A stretch of 64,000 nucleotides of DNA from Ferrovibrio sp. (GTDB lineage Bacteria > Pseudomonadota > Alphaproteobacteria > Ferrovibrionales > Ferrovibrionaceae): positions 35,521 to 99,520 of the forward strand of contig NZ_JAGOLP010000009.1 in NCBI RefSeq assembly GCF_017994015.1, written 5' to 3'. Shown piece after piece: positions 1-7,251 of the stretch. A program made the position numbers and the translations under genes. How positions within the stretch are numbered: the first letter of the stretch is position 1; every line of letters begins with the position of its first letter. The notes under the pieces were generated by a model, which ran no database searches, was not told the DNA's origin, and saw nothing but the letters and a program-made list of their open reading frames with translations.

Positions 1-2
1 AG

Positions 3-509
3 CAGCGCACCAATATCAAACATGCCCTGCTCGACGACATCCAGTTCAAACGCCGCAGCCTGGATGCCGTGCTGTCCAAGGAAGGCCTGATGAGCGTGCA
101 GGACAAGCGCCTGCTGCTGACCAAGCTGCGCGCCGCCATGAAGCCGGGCGGACAGCTGATGTTCACCGACTTCCTGCTCACCGGGCCGGAAGGCAGCCGG
201 GTTTATGAAGTGTGGCTGGAACGCGAGCCGGTGAAGCCGGTGCTGCTGACGCCGGATGATTTACAGGCCGAACTTGAAGGCCTCGGCTTCACCATCATGT
301 TCATGGAAGACGTGACCGAGGAATACAAGGCCGGGGTGATCGATGCCTTCGCCCGCTATGCCGCCGATATCAAATTACGCGGTTCCGAGGTGACGGATAA
401 CGAACGCGACTGGGTGATTGCCGAGGGCGAACATTGGGCAATCCGCATCAGTGCCATGGATGCCCATATCATCCGGCTGTATCGCTGCTTCTGCCGCGTG
501 CTGGATTAA
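3..509 (+). CDS. SAM-dependent methyltransferase, 5' end outside window
   Basis: The reading frame is open from the first bases, so the N-terminus lies upstream of the window; 168 C-terminal residues are visible. A stretch reading MKPGGQLMFTDFLL matches the strand 5 region of class I SAM methyltransferases (KPGG followed by a hydrophobic strand and an acidic residue). The tail, ending RLYRCFCRVLD, does not reveal the substrate. The SAM-binding glycine loop must lie upstream. An internal GTG at 69 is not a credible start, because the domain clearly continues before it. The gene converges on atpF and ends at a shared terminator. Family assignment is reasonable; function is unknown. Confidence 0.7.
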   Translation, partial: QRTNIKHALLDDIQFKRRSLDAVLSKEGLMSVQDKRLLLTKLRAAMKPGGQLMFTDFLLTGPEGSRVYEVWLEREPVKPVLLTPDDLQAELEGLGFTIMFMEDVTEEYKAGVIDAFARYAADIKLRGSEVTDNERDWVIAEGEHWAIRISAMDAHIIRLYRCFCRVLD

Positions 510-513
510 CGCA

Positions 514-539
514 AAAAGGCCGCCCGGGGGCGGCCTTTT
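514..539. terminator. Bidirectional Rho-independent terminator
   Basis: A GC-rich perfect hairpin (aaaaggccgccc pairing with gggcggcctttt) has A-runs on one side and T-runs on the other, so it can act in both directions. It lies between the convergent methyltransferase gene and atpF. Confidence 0.85.
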
Positions 540-562
540 CGGTATCCGACAGGTTCAGGCGC

Positions 563-1048
563 TTAATGCAGCTTGGCCTTCACATCGGCAATGGCGCGTT
601 CGGTCTGTGCGGCAGCGGCCGGCCCCTGCAACTTTTCGCGCAGGATGGTGCTGGCAGCATTCACCGCCATGTCCACGGCAGCATCACGCACTTCGCGCAA
701 GGCAGTCTGCTCGGCCTGGGCGATTTTCTGCTCGGCCTGGAGACGACGGCGCTCCAGGCTGGCAGTGAGATCGGCCTTGGCGGCCTCGGCGATGCGCTTG
801 GCTTCGGCTTGCGCCGCCGCCACGATGTCCTCGGCTTCCTTCATCGCATTGCGCTGCTTGCGCTGGTATTCGGCAAACAGATGCTGCGCCTCGCGATGCA
901 GCTTCTCCGCCTCTTCCAGCTCGCGCTTGATCTTCTCGGCCCGCTCATCCAGCGACCGGGACAACTGGCCCGGCACCTTCAGATAAAACAGGAAGCCGAA
1001 GAAGATAACGAAGGCGACCAGGACCCAGAAACTCGAATCTTGCAACAT
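563..1048 (-). CDS. atpF: ATP synthase F0 subunit b
   Basis: This 161-residue protein is a peripheral-stalk subunit that ties the F1 head to the membrane sector. One N-terminal membrane segment (about residues 6-26, with the motif FFGFLFYLKVPG) is followed by a long charged heptad-rich helix (about 35-125, starting LDERAEKIKRELEEAEKL), the usual b-subunit layout. It is the last gene of atpI-B-E-F'-F, 15 bases after the b' gene. The F1 genes (atpHAGDC) are not in the window, as is typical in Alphaproteobacteria, where F0 and F1 operons are separate. Confidence 0.95.
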   Translation of the reverse strand: MLQDSSFWVLVAFVIFFGFLFYLKVPGQLSRSLDERAEKIKRELEEAEKLHREAQHLFAEYQRKQRNAMKEAEDIVAAAQAEAKRIAEAAKADLTASLERRRLQAEQKIAQAEQTALREVRDAAVDMAVNAASTILREKLQGPAAAAQTERAIADVKAKLH

Positions 1049-1063
1049 CCGATTTCTCCTGGG

Positions 1064-1504
1064 TTAGCCGGCCGCGCCGGTGAGCTTGGCGACGATATCG
1101 CGGGCGGTGGCATCAGCCACGCCCGAGAGCTGAGCCAGGGCAGCGTCCTTGCTGGCCAGGATGCGGGTTTCCGCAGCCTTGGTGGCAGAGACCAGCTCGG
1201 CGTCGATCTTGGCCCGCTCGGCGGCAGCATCCGCTGCCAGCCGGGCGCGCATTTCGCCGCCGATGCCTTGTGCCTTGGCGCGGGCCGCAGCCAGCGCCGC
1301 CTCATACTCCGCGATCGCCGTCTCGGTCTCGCGCTTCAGCCGCGCCGCTTCTTCGAGGTCATGGTCCAGGCGCCGCTTGCGCTCGTCCATCACACCCGCC
1401 ACGCGCGGCAGCGCCACCTTGGCCATCAGCACATAGAGCACGGCGAATGTAATCGCCAGCCATACAAGCTGCGGCAGGAATGTGGCTGTATCGAGCTGAG
1501 GCAT
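1064..1504 (-). CDS. atpF2: ATP synthase F0 subunit b' (b2)
   Basis: This 146-residue protein is the divergent second b-type stalk subunit found in photosynthetic bacteria and Alphaproteobacteria. It has an N-terminal membrane segment (about residues 10-30, QLVWLAITFAVLYVLMAKVALP) and then an Ala/Lys/Glu-rich helix beginning VMDERKRRLDHDLEEA. It would form a b/b' heterodimer with the product of the downstream gene. It lies between atpE (8 bases upstream) and atpF (15 bases downstream). Gene symbols vary for this subunit (atpF', atpG, atpX). Confidence 0.93.
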   Translation of the reverse strand: MPQLDTATFLPQLVWLAITFAVLYVLMAKVALPRVAGVMDERKRRLDHDLEEAARLKRETETAIAEYEAALAAARAKAQGIGGEMRARLAADAAAERAKIDAELVSATKAAETRILASKDAALAQLSGVADATARDIVAKLTGAAG

Positions 1505-1512
1505 CTAATGGC

Positions 1513-1746
1513 TCAGGTGAACAGGATCAGCAGCGCGATCAGCAGCGCGAAGATGCCGAGCGCTTCGGTCACGGCGAAGCCGAGCATCAGGTTGCCGAAC
1601 AGCTTCGGGGCAGCGCCCGGATTGCGCAGCGCGCCGTTGAGGAAGTTGGCGAAGATCAGACCCACGCCGATCGCCGCGCCACCCATGCCGATAGCAGCAA
1701 TGCCGGCGCCGATCATCTTTGCAGCAGCGAGATCCATATTACTCAT
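1513..1746 (-). CDS. atpE: ATP synthase F0 subunit c
   Basis: This 77-residue proteolipid forms the proton-driven rotor ring. It is a helical hairpin: glycine-rich helix 1 (about 10-35, [17 protein letters not shown]), a polar loop R41-N42-P43, and helix 2 carrying the proton-binding carboxylate E61 in AVTEALG. Glutamate rather than aspartate here is usual for Alphaproteobacteria. Nothing in the sequence suggests a sodium-binding site, so proton coupling is the likely mode. It lies between atpB and the b' gene in the F0 operon. Confidence 0.96.
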   Translation of the reverse strand: MSNMDLAAAKMIGAGIAAIGMGGAAIGVGLIFANFLNGALRNPGAAPKLFGNLMLGFAVTEALGIFALLIALLILFT

Positions 1747-1798
1747 CCTTTCAGGGTTGGTTTACGCTTAAGGGTTCAGAGGGCAAGCAGCACCGGAC

Positions 1799-2563
1799 TT
1801 AGTGGTGCTCCATGTTGACGGCTTCGCTCAGATACAGGCAGGTCAGGATCGCAAAGACATAGGCCTGTAGGAAAGCGATCAGGAATTCCAGCGCGGTGAG
1901 CGCAATCACCATTGCCAACGGCAGGATGCCGCCGATTGCACTGTAGCCACCTGCACCGACCATCGCGACGATGAAGCCGGCAAACACCTTGAGCGTGGTG
2001 TGGCCCGCCAGCATGTTGGCGCAGAGACGCAACGACAGCGAGATCGGGCGCGAGAGATACGAGATGATCTCGATCGGCACGATGATCGGGGCCAGCGCCA
2101 CCGGCACGCCGGCCGGCAGGAAATGGGTGAAGAAGTGGATGCCGTTGCGGGCAATGGCGATCACCGTCACGCCCAGGAACACCACCATGGCCATCACGAA
2201 GGTGACGATGATGTGGCTGGTGACGGTGAAGCTGTAGGGCACCATGCCGAGCATGTTGCACATCAGCACAAACATGAAGATCGAGAAGATGAACGGGAAA
2301 TACTGCCGGCCATTGGCGCCGACATTGTCGCGCACCATGTTGGCGACGAATTCATAGGACAGCTCGGCGACGCTTTGCAGCCGGCCCGGCACCAGGCTGC
2401 GCTCGCGCATGCCATAAACCATCAGCAGCGTGGCGGCGGCCACCGCCAGCACCATGAACAGCGAGGCATTGGTGAACGAGACTGCGGTCAGGCTGCCGCC
2501 TTCACCGCACAGCGCGATGCACTTGATCTTGAATTGGTCGAGCGGGCTGGCTGCCACGGTCAC
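1799..2563 (-). CDS. atpB: ATP synthase F0 subunit a
   Basis: This 254-residue multi-pass membrane protein forms the proton half-channels beside the c-ring. The diagnostic motif SLRLCANMLAGH contains the essential arginine, at about residue 179. Five to six hydrophobic segments are visible, and the length is normal for the alphaproteobacterial form. The start codon overlaps the end of atpI by 4 bases (ATGA), indicating translational coupling. A 52-base gap separates it from atpE, where translation could be boosted for the many c copies needed. Confidence 0.96.
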   Translation of the reverse strand: MTVAASPLDQFKIKCIALCGEGGSLTAVSFTNASLFMVLAVAAATLLMVYGMRERSLVPGRLQSVAELSYEFVANMVRDNVGANGRQYFPFIFSIFMFVLMCNMLGMVPYSFTVTSHIIVTFVMAMVVFLGVTVIAIARNGIHFFTHFLPAGVPVALAPIIVPIEIISYLSRPISLSLRLCANMLAGHTTLKVFAGFIVAMVGAGGYSAIGGILPLAMVIALTALEFLIAFLQAYVFAILTCLYLSEAVNMEHH

Positions 2564-2940
2564 TTCCCCTTCTCATTGCTGCCATCCTGGCCGGCGGCTT
2601 CCCGGTTCATCGCCATGCCGGTGCGGATTGCGGTCCACATCGCGGCGGCGACGCCCAGCAGGGCAAAGCCGACAATCCCGAATGGCGCCGAATTCAGCCA
2701 GCGGTCAACCCACCAGCCGATGAATACCGACACCCCGACCGACGCCACCATCTCAATCGCCAGCGACCAGGCCCGGCCAAGTGAGCGGCGCGAACCAATG
2801 GCCGCCGCTTCCTGTTCGGCTTGCCGGCGAGCCTTGCCGCCTTTGCGCTCCTCGGCCTGGCTTATCGCCTGGTCGAGACGGGCAAGGGCTGCATGCTCGT
2901 CTTTCCCTGGATCAGGTCGGTCTGTCTCGGCCATAGGCAT
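2560..2940 (-). CDS. atpI: ATP synthase accessory protein AtpI
   Basis: AtpI helps assemble the c-ring. The chosen start gives 126 residues: a charged N-terminal region rich in Lys, Arg and Glu, then two hydrophobic segments (around IEMVASVGVSVFIGWWVDRW and GIVGFALLGVAAAMW), as in the AtpI/AtpQ family. A GGAG ribosome-binding site lies at 2946-2949, 5 bases before the ATG at 2940; a second in-frame ATG at 2934 would be 11 bases away and is also possible. The frame stays open upstream to 3015, but no better signal is found there. It is the first gene of the F0 operon. Confidence 0.88.
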   Translation of the reverse strand: MPMAETDRPDPGKDEHAALARLDQAISQAEERKGGKARRQAEQEAAAIGSRRSLGRAWSLAIEMVASVGVSVFIGWWVDRWLNSAPFGIVGFALLGVAAAMWTAIRTGMAMNREAAGQDGSNEKGK

Positions 2941-3352
2941 ACATGCTCCGGCGCGACTCCCGGCCTGTGCCGTGGAAAGCGGCCGCACCATAGGAACCAG
3001 CCCCGCCAGCGTCAAGCCGGGCCGGTTTTCGGCTTTAATTAAGAAACATTCTTAGTTGCCAAATCAAGCCCCTCATAAATTTATGTTTTTATGGAGCTAA
3101 CAGGCGCCAGTATGATTTCCATATCGCAGATTCTGGGTTAGCAGCCAGTGACGGCATAGCCGAAACTGCGACAATCTGCCACAGAGCGTGCATCTGAGAG
3201 GGCGCCGGATCACCGAACGATCACGATCTTGCCGTTATACGGGCAGTGTCGCCATGCCGTTTGCAGAACATGTTGACGGGGTGCAACTTTGCTATACATG
3301 TCCGGAGGCATATGTTAACAAAATCGCATTCCGTTAACATATGGAAGCCGAC
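2941..3352. other. Intergenic region between atpI and fic
   Basis: About 410 bases without a convincing gene. It should hold the divergent promoters of the F0 operon and fic. The fic-proximal half carries four related half-sites of the form CATGTTnAC, at 3268-3277, 3309-3319, 3333-3343 (inverted) and 3351-3360. A TATACA sequence at 3293-3298 is a possible -10 element for fic, but I find no well-spaced -35. A 15-codon ORF (3312-3359) after a GGAGG is described under findings. Confidence 0.6.
3309..3343. promoter_or_regulatory. Inverted-repeat operator at the fic start
   Basis: Perfect 11-base arms, CATATGTTAAC (3309-3319) and GTTAACATATG (3333-3343), are separated by 13 bases. The repeat ends just before the chosen fic start, and two further half-site-like sequences flank it at 3268-3277 and 3351-3360. 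The position suits a repressor that blocks transcription start or elongation. The Fic protein itself ends in a winged-helix domain and could be the repressor; that is inference. Confidence 0.65.
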
Positions 3353-4459
3353 ATGTTAAAGTCGACCTATGCGCCACCTCGCCTGCCACCGTCGGTCGAT
3401 CTGGAAACGGTGCCGATTTTAAAGGCTCTTGCCAACGCCAACCGGGCCTTGGCCGAATTGAAAGGCCGGGCAGCAACCATTCCCAACCAAGGTATCCTGA
3501 TTGACACCCTAGCCCTGCAAGAAGCGAAGGCATCCTCCGAGATCGAAAATATCGTAACCACGCAGGATGAACTATTTCAGGCCGACCTGTTCCCAGAAGG
3601 ACCACAATCGGCAGCCGCCAAGGAAGTGGCGCTGTATCGCGACGCCATTAAGCTCGGCCTCAACCGCATGCGTGCGACAGGAGATGTGATTGCCAACAAC
3701 ACTCTGATCGAGATGTTTCGGTTGCTCAAGGGGCGGAATGACGGTTTCCGGGTGTTGCCCGGAACCGCCCTAAAAAACGACCGCACCGGCGATATCGTCT
3801 ATGTGCCGCCACAAGACGCGAACAACATCACGGCGCTGATGACGGCCTTGGAGCGCTTCATCAATGAAGATGACTCCTGCCCACTGGACCCACTCATCAA
3901 AATGGCTCTAATTCATCACCAATTCGAGAGCATCCACCCCTTCCCGGACGGCAATGGCCGCATCGGACGCATGCTCAATGTGCTTTATCTCACGCGCACC
4001 AGCCTATTGGAAATCCCTATTCTGTATCTCAGCCGCCATATCACCCAAACCAAGGGGGACTATTATCAACTGTTGCAATCGGTTCGCGATACCAATGGCA
4101 CACCGGCAGCTTGGGAAGCCTGGGTGCTCTACATGCTGGAAGCCGTGACCGGTACGGCAAAAATCACCCTTGGCCTTGTCGAGGGTATTCGTGAACAGAT
4201 GGCTTCGGCAAAGCATCGGATGCGCCGGGAATTGCCTAAAATCTATTCCCAGGACCTGCTGAACAACTTGTTCCGCCACCCCTACACACGGATCGAATTT
4301 GTGGTGCAGGATTTGGGCGTGACCCGCCAGACGGCGGCTAAATATCTCGATACCCTGGCCGAACGCGAATTTGTGCAAAAATTCCCGACCGGGCGGCATA
4401 ATTACTATATCAACTTGCCTCTGGTCCGGCTGTTCATGGACGTTTCTGGCGGCAAGTAA
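3353..4459 (+). CDS. Fic-family protein (class II) with C-terminal winged helix
   Basis: A 368-residue Fic protein, likely transferring AMP from ATP to target proteins. The Fic core motif HPFPDGNGRIGR sits at about residues 194-205, complete with catalytic His and phosphate-binding residues. An N-terminal inhibitory helix motif of the (S/T)xxxE(N/G) type (SSEIEN, about 61-66) places it in class II, where the enzyme is self-inhibited. The C-terminal 70 residues (around DLGVTRQTAAKYLDTL) look like a winged-helix DNA-binding domain. The start at 3353 is chosen for the GGAAG at 3343-3347; an ATG at 3341 is in frame but lacks a ribosome-binding site. No separate antitoxin gene is seen. Confidence 0.85.
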   Translation: MLKSTYAPPRLPPSVDLETVPILKALANANRALAELKGRAATIPNQGILIDTLALQEAKASSEIENIVTTQDELFQADLFPEGPQSAAAKEVALYRDAIKLGLNRMRATGDVIANNTLIEMFRLLKGRNDGFRVLPGTALKNDRTGDIVYVPPQDANNITALMTALERFINEDDSCPLDPLIKMALIHHQFESIHPFPDGNGRIGRMLNVLYLTRTSLLEIPILYLSRHITQTKGDYYQLLQSVRDTNGTPAAWEAWVLYMLEAVTGTAKITLGLVEGIREQMASAKHRMRRELPKIYSQDLLNNLFRHPYTRIEFVVQDLGVTRQTAAKYLDTLAEREFVQKFPTGRHNYYINLPLVRLFMDVSGGK

Positions 4460-4478
4460 GCCAGCCTGAACGGCAGCC

Positions 4479-5321
4479 TCAGCCCTCGCGCTCGGCTTTG
4501 CGGAAAAAGTCGTTCAGGCTGCCGAATGGCTCGGCATCGGCCAAAGCCGTGAAGCTGCCCGGCCCGGCCACTTCGCGGGCGGCGCGCAGGAAGCCGCCCC
4601 AGGCGGCGCGGGCAAAGGCCGAGCCGACACTGATACGGCGCACACCGAGCGCGGCAATCTCGGCCACGCTGAGGCCGATGGGCGACGAAACCAGCAGATT
4701 GACCGGCTTGGGCGCCACCGCCTGCACTACGCGGCTAATCTGACCGGCATCACGCAGGCCGGGAGCATACAGCACATCGGCGCCCGCCTCGGCAAAGGCC
4801 GGCAGGCGGCGCAACACTTCCGCCTCGGCCTCAGGATGCCCCACCAGGAAGGCTTCGCAACGGGCGGTGAGCAGCACACCGCTGCCCTTCAGCGCCTCGG
4901 CCGCAGCGGCGATACGCTCCACCGCCAACGTATGATCATAAAGCGGCGCGGCGGCATCACCGGTATTATCCTCGATCGACAGGCCGGCCACCCCGGTGGC
5001 GGCACAGAGCCGCACACTATCGGCCACACCTGCCGGGTCATGGGCATAACCCGATTCATAATCGGCATTCACCGGCAGCGGCGTGGCGCGCACCAATTCG
5101 CCGATATGCGCCAGCATGGCATCGCGCGGCACCGCCCAATCGGTATCCGGCAGGCCGCGCGAAAACGCGAAGCCGGCCGAACTGCTGGCCAATGCCTTGA
5201 AACCCAAGCCAGCCAGCAGCATGGCCGAACCGATATCCCATGGATTGGGGATGACAAAACAACCCTGCCGGTGCAGGGCCTGGAAGGCAGCGCGGCGTTG
5301 CTCGATGCTGGTTTCGTCCAT
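4479..5321 (-). CDS. Isocitrate lyase/PEP mutase-family protein
   Basis: A 280-residue TIM-barrel protein of the ICL/PEP mutase superfamily, whose members cleave or rearrange 2- and 3-carbon acid C-C or C-P bonds. Typical elements are FVIPNPWDIGSAMLLAGLGF near the N-terminus, NADYESGY (about 85-92) and GLSIEDNTGD (about 117-126). The isocitrate lyase motif KKCGH is absent, so it is not a true isocitrate lyase; oxaloacetate hydrolase, 2-methylisocitrate lyase-like or phosphonate-related activity are all open. It is the last gene of the coaBC-to-PEPM run, 18 bases after the second PAS_5 gene. Confidence 0.82.
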   Translation of the reverse strand: MDETSIEQRRAAFQALHRQGCFVIPNPWDIGSAMLLAGLGFKALASSSAGFAFSRGLPDTDWAVPRDAMLAHIGELVRATPLPVNADYESGYAHDPAGVADSVRLCAATGVAGLSIEDNTGDAAAPLYDHTLAVERIAAAAEALKGSGVLLTARCEAFLVGHPEAEAEVLRRLPAFAEAGADVLYAPGLRDAGQISRVVQAVAPKPVNLLVSSPIGLSVAEIAALGVRRISVGSAFARAAWGGFLRAAREVAGPGSFTALADAEPFGSLNDFFRKAEREG

Positions 5322-5339
5322 GGTCGGGCCTCTTTCGGC

Positions 5340-5912
5340 TCAGGGCGGCGGCAGATCACGCGGCAACGTGGCACAGGCATACATCGCCACATCCGGCGCC
5401 ACATTGATCGGCTTGTCGGCATCGACGAAGCGGTCGTAATCATACACCGTCATGCCCAGCACCGCCGCAGCCGTGCCATCGGCATCGGCCACAGGCAGAA
5501 TCAGGCGGTGGCAGACTTTCTCCACCGCATTGCCCGGCGCAATCGGCCGCCAGCTATATTGCAAAGCCGGCAGGCGCAGCACCTGGCGATAACGCTCGCC
5601 CACCACGGCGGCGTTGGCCGCACCCATCACCTGTTGCAGGCTGCGACCGGCCAGGCCGAAACCCCAGGCCTCATTCACCGCCTCGCCGGCCAGGTTGCAG
5701 ACAAAATCGCCCTGGCCATCATCCCAGCGGTAAATCCAGAGATACGGCAGGCATTCGCGCATCGCCAGTGGATCAATCTTGCTGCGTGGTGCCAGCAAAG
5801 CGTCGCGGCGCTGCGCCGCCCAATGACGCAGAAACTGCCGCAGCCGACTATCCGACAGCACCGGCCAGGTGCCAGGCGGCTGCATGATCACATTGCTGCC
5901 GGCCTCAGGCAT
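5340..5912 (-). CDS. PAS_5-type single-domain protein, second tandem copy
   Basis: A 190-residue soluble protein made almost entirely of one PAS_5-like domain: an N-terminal helix pair (LRQFLRHWAAQRRD), the motif PRSKIDPLAMRECLPYLWIY, then the five-strand core ending AAVLGMTVYDYDRF. It has no kinase or output domain, so it may act by binding a partner. It aligns along its whole length with the gene just upstream (5905-6471) and more weakly with the protein at 16594-17079. The ATG at 5912 overlaps the upstream stop by 8 bases; an in-frame ATG at 5885 is the alternative. Ligand and partner are unknown. Confidence 0.75.
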   Translation of the reverse strand: MPEAGSNVIMQPPGTWPVLSDSRLRQFLRHWAAQRRDALLAPRSKIDPLAMRECLPYLWIYRWDDGQGDFVCNLAGEAVNEAWGFGLAGRSLQQVMGAANAAVVGERYRQVLRLPALQYSWRPIAPGNAVEKVCHRLILPVADADGTAAAVLGMTVYDYDRFVDADKPINVAPDVAMYACATLPRDLPPP

Positions 5913-6471
5913 CGGGGGCCGTAGCGGGCAGGCTGGCGCAAGGATAGAAGGTGCTGAACAGAGTTGGTGCCTCACTGGGGCCGGTTGGCAATGCATCGCG
6001 TGAATGGTCATAGACAAACTGCGTCATGCCCATTACGCCATAGGCTGCGCCGGCATCATCGCATAGCGGCAGCATCAGGCGCTGCGCCAGTTTGCTGGCG
6101 CCGGTCTTGGGGGTGATGCCGGTGCGGCCATGGATCAGCGCCGGCTCGCGCGCTGCGCGTAGCAGCCGTTCGCGCACCAGATCGCCATCGCCGGCGCCCC
6201 ACAAATCCACTGGCCGGCCGCCAATGATCGAATGGCCCCAGGCATCGCGGATATTCTCGCCCGCCAGGGTGCAGACCAGATCATTACCATTATCGGCGAT
6301 GCGGAAAATCCAGAAATCCGGCAGGCAGGGCTTGATCAGCGCCGGATCGAGCCGGCTGCGTGGCGGCGGTCGCAGGCCGTCGCGCCACAGCGCCCATTGC
6401 CGCAGCAGCAGGCGCTGGCGCGCATCGCGCAGATCAGGCCAAATGCCGGGCGGCGCGGTCTCCTGCTTCAG
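5905..6471 (-). CDS. PAS_5-type protein with apparent CTG start
   Basis: 188 residues, paralogous to the next gene: APPGIWPDLRDARQRLLLRQW, PRSRLDPALIKPCLPDFWIF and a core ending GVMGMTQFVYDHS. The frame contains no ATG, GTG or TTG between the upstream stop (TGA at 6556-6558) and the middle of the domain, where an ATG at 6210 would cut the domain in half. A CTG at 6471-6469 fits well: a perfect GGAGG (6479-6483) lies 7 bases before it, and CTGA overlaps the moeB stop as ATGA does at other coupled genes. The start is an inference; the coding region is well supported by its paralog. Confidence 0.72.
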   Translation of the reverse strand: MKQETAPPGIWPDLRDARQRLLLRQWALWRDGLRPPPRSRLDPALIKPCLPDFWIFRIADNGNDLVCTLAGENIRDAWGHSIIGGRPVDLWGAGDGDLVRERLLRAAREPALIHGRTGITPKTGASKLAQRLMLPLCDDAGAAYGVMGMTQFVYDHSRDALPTGPSEAPTLFSTFYPCASLPATAPDA

Positions 6472-7247
6472 GGCGCAGCCTCCGCATGTTCGCCACAGAT
6501 GCGACAGGCCGGATCGCGCTTCAGCCGCACACTGCGCATTTCGCCGCGCAACGCATCATACAGCAGCAGCCGGCCCGACAGGCTGTCACCCAGCCCGGTG
6601 ATTTCCTTGATCACTTCCAGCGCCTGCAAACTGCCCATCACACCGCCCAGCGCACCAAGCACACCGGCTTCGGCACAGGCCGGCACACTGCCCGGCGGCG
6701 GCGGTTCGGGGAAAACGCAGCGATAGCAGGGATGCGGCGCGCCGAGATGCGATTTGAAGGTGGAGAGCTGGCCGTCAAAGCGCAGCATCGCCGCTGTCAC
6801 CAGGGTTTTGCCAAGCCGATGGCAGGTGTCGCTGACCAGAAAGCGGGTGTCAAAATTGTCACTGCCATCGGCCACGATATCGTAGCCTTGCAGCACATCA
6901 GCGATATTGCCGGCATCCAGCCGCAGACTATGCTCAATCACCCGCACATGCGGATTGAGTTCGGCCAAAGCCACGGCGGCGCTTTCGGTTTTAAGCTGGC
7001 CGATGCGGCTGCTGCCATGCAGCACCTGGCGCTGCAAATTGCTGAGCGACACCCGGTCATCATCCACAATGCCCAGCGTGCCGATGCCGGCAGCGGCAAG
7101 ATACAGCGCCAGCGGCGACCCCAGGCCACCGGCGCCGATCACCAGCACACGGGCGCGTTTCAGCGCCTGCTGCCCGGCACCGCCCACTTCCGGCAGGATG
7201 ATATGGCGCGCATAACGCTCCAGTTCTGCCGGCGAGAAGGCAGCCAT
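6468..7247 (-). CDS. moeB: Molybdopterin-synthase adenylyltransferase (MoeB/ThiF family)
   Basis: A 259-residue E1-like enzyme that adenylates the C-terminal glycine of a sulfur-carrier protein (MoaD or ThiS type). The nucleotide loop GAGGLGSP is at about 38-45, and two zinc-binding pairs, CYRC (about 173-176) and CRIC (about 248-251), are present. It ends after the ThiF domain, with no rhodanese domain, as in E. coli MoeB. The ATG at 7247 lies 4 bases after the cysK stop; the frame stays open upstream but is antisense-like there. Its place after cysK suggests a role in sulfur transfer. Confidence 0.88.
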   Translation of the reverse strand: MAAFSPAELERYARHIILPEVGGAGQQALKRARVLVIGAGGLGSPLALYLAAAGIGTLGIVDDDRVSLSNLQRQVLHGSSRIGQLKTESAAVALAELNPHVRVIEHSLRLDAGNIADVLQGYDIVADGSDNFDTRFLVSDTCHRLGKTLVTAAMLRFDGQLSTFKSHLGAPHPCYRCVFPEPPPPGSVPACAEAGVLGALGGVMGSLQALEVIKEITGLGDSLSGRLLLYDALRGEMRSVRLKRDPACRICGEHAEAAP

Positions 7248-7251
7248 GCGG

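Noticed and set aside
434..1771. 445-codon open frame on the plus strand across the atp genes
   Set aside because: It is antisense to atpF, the b' gene and atpE, whose products are clearly recognisable, and its translation shows no domain. High GC makes long antisense frames common.
6208..6210. ATG at 6210 as start of the first tandem PAS_5 gene
   Set aside because: It would remove half of the PAS domain, which is clearly encoded upstream and aligns with the neighbouring paralog.
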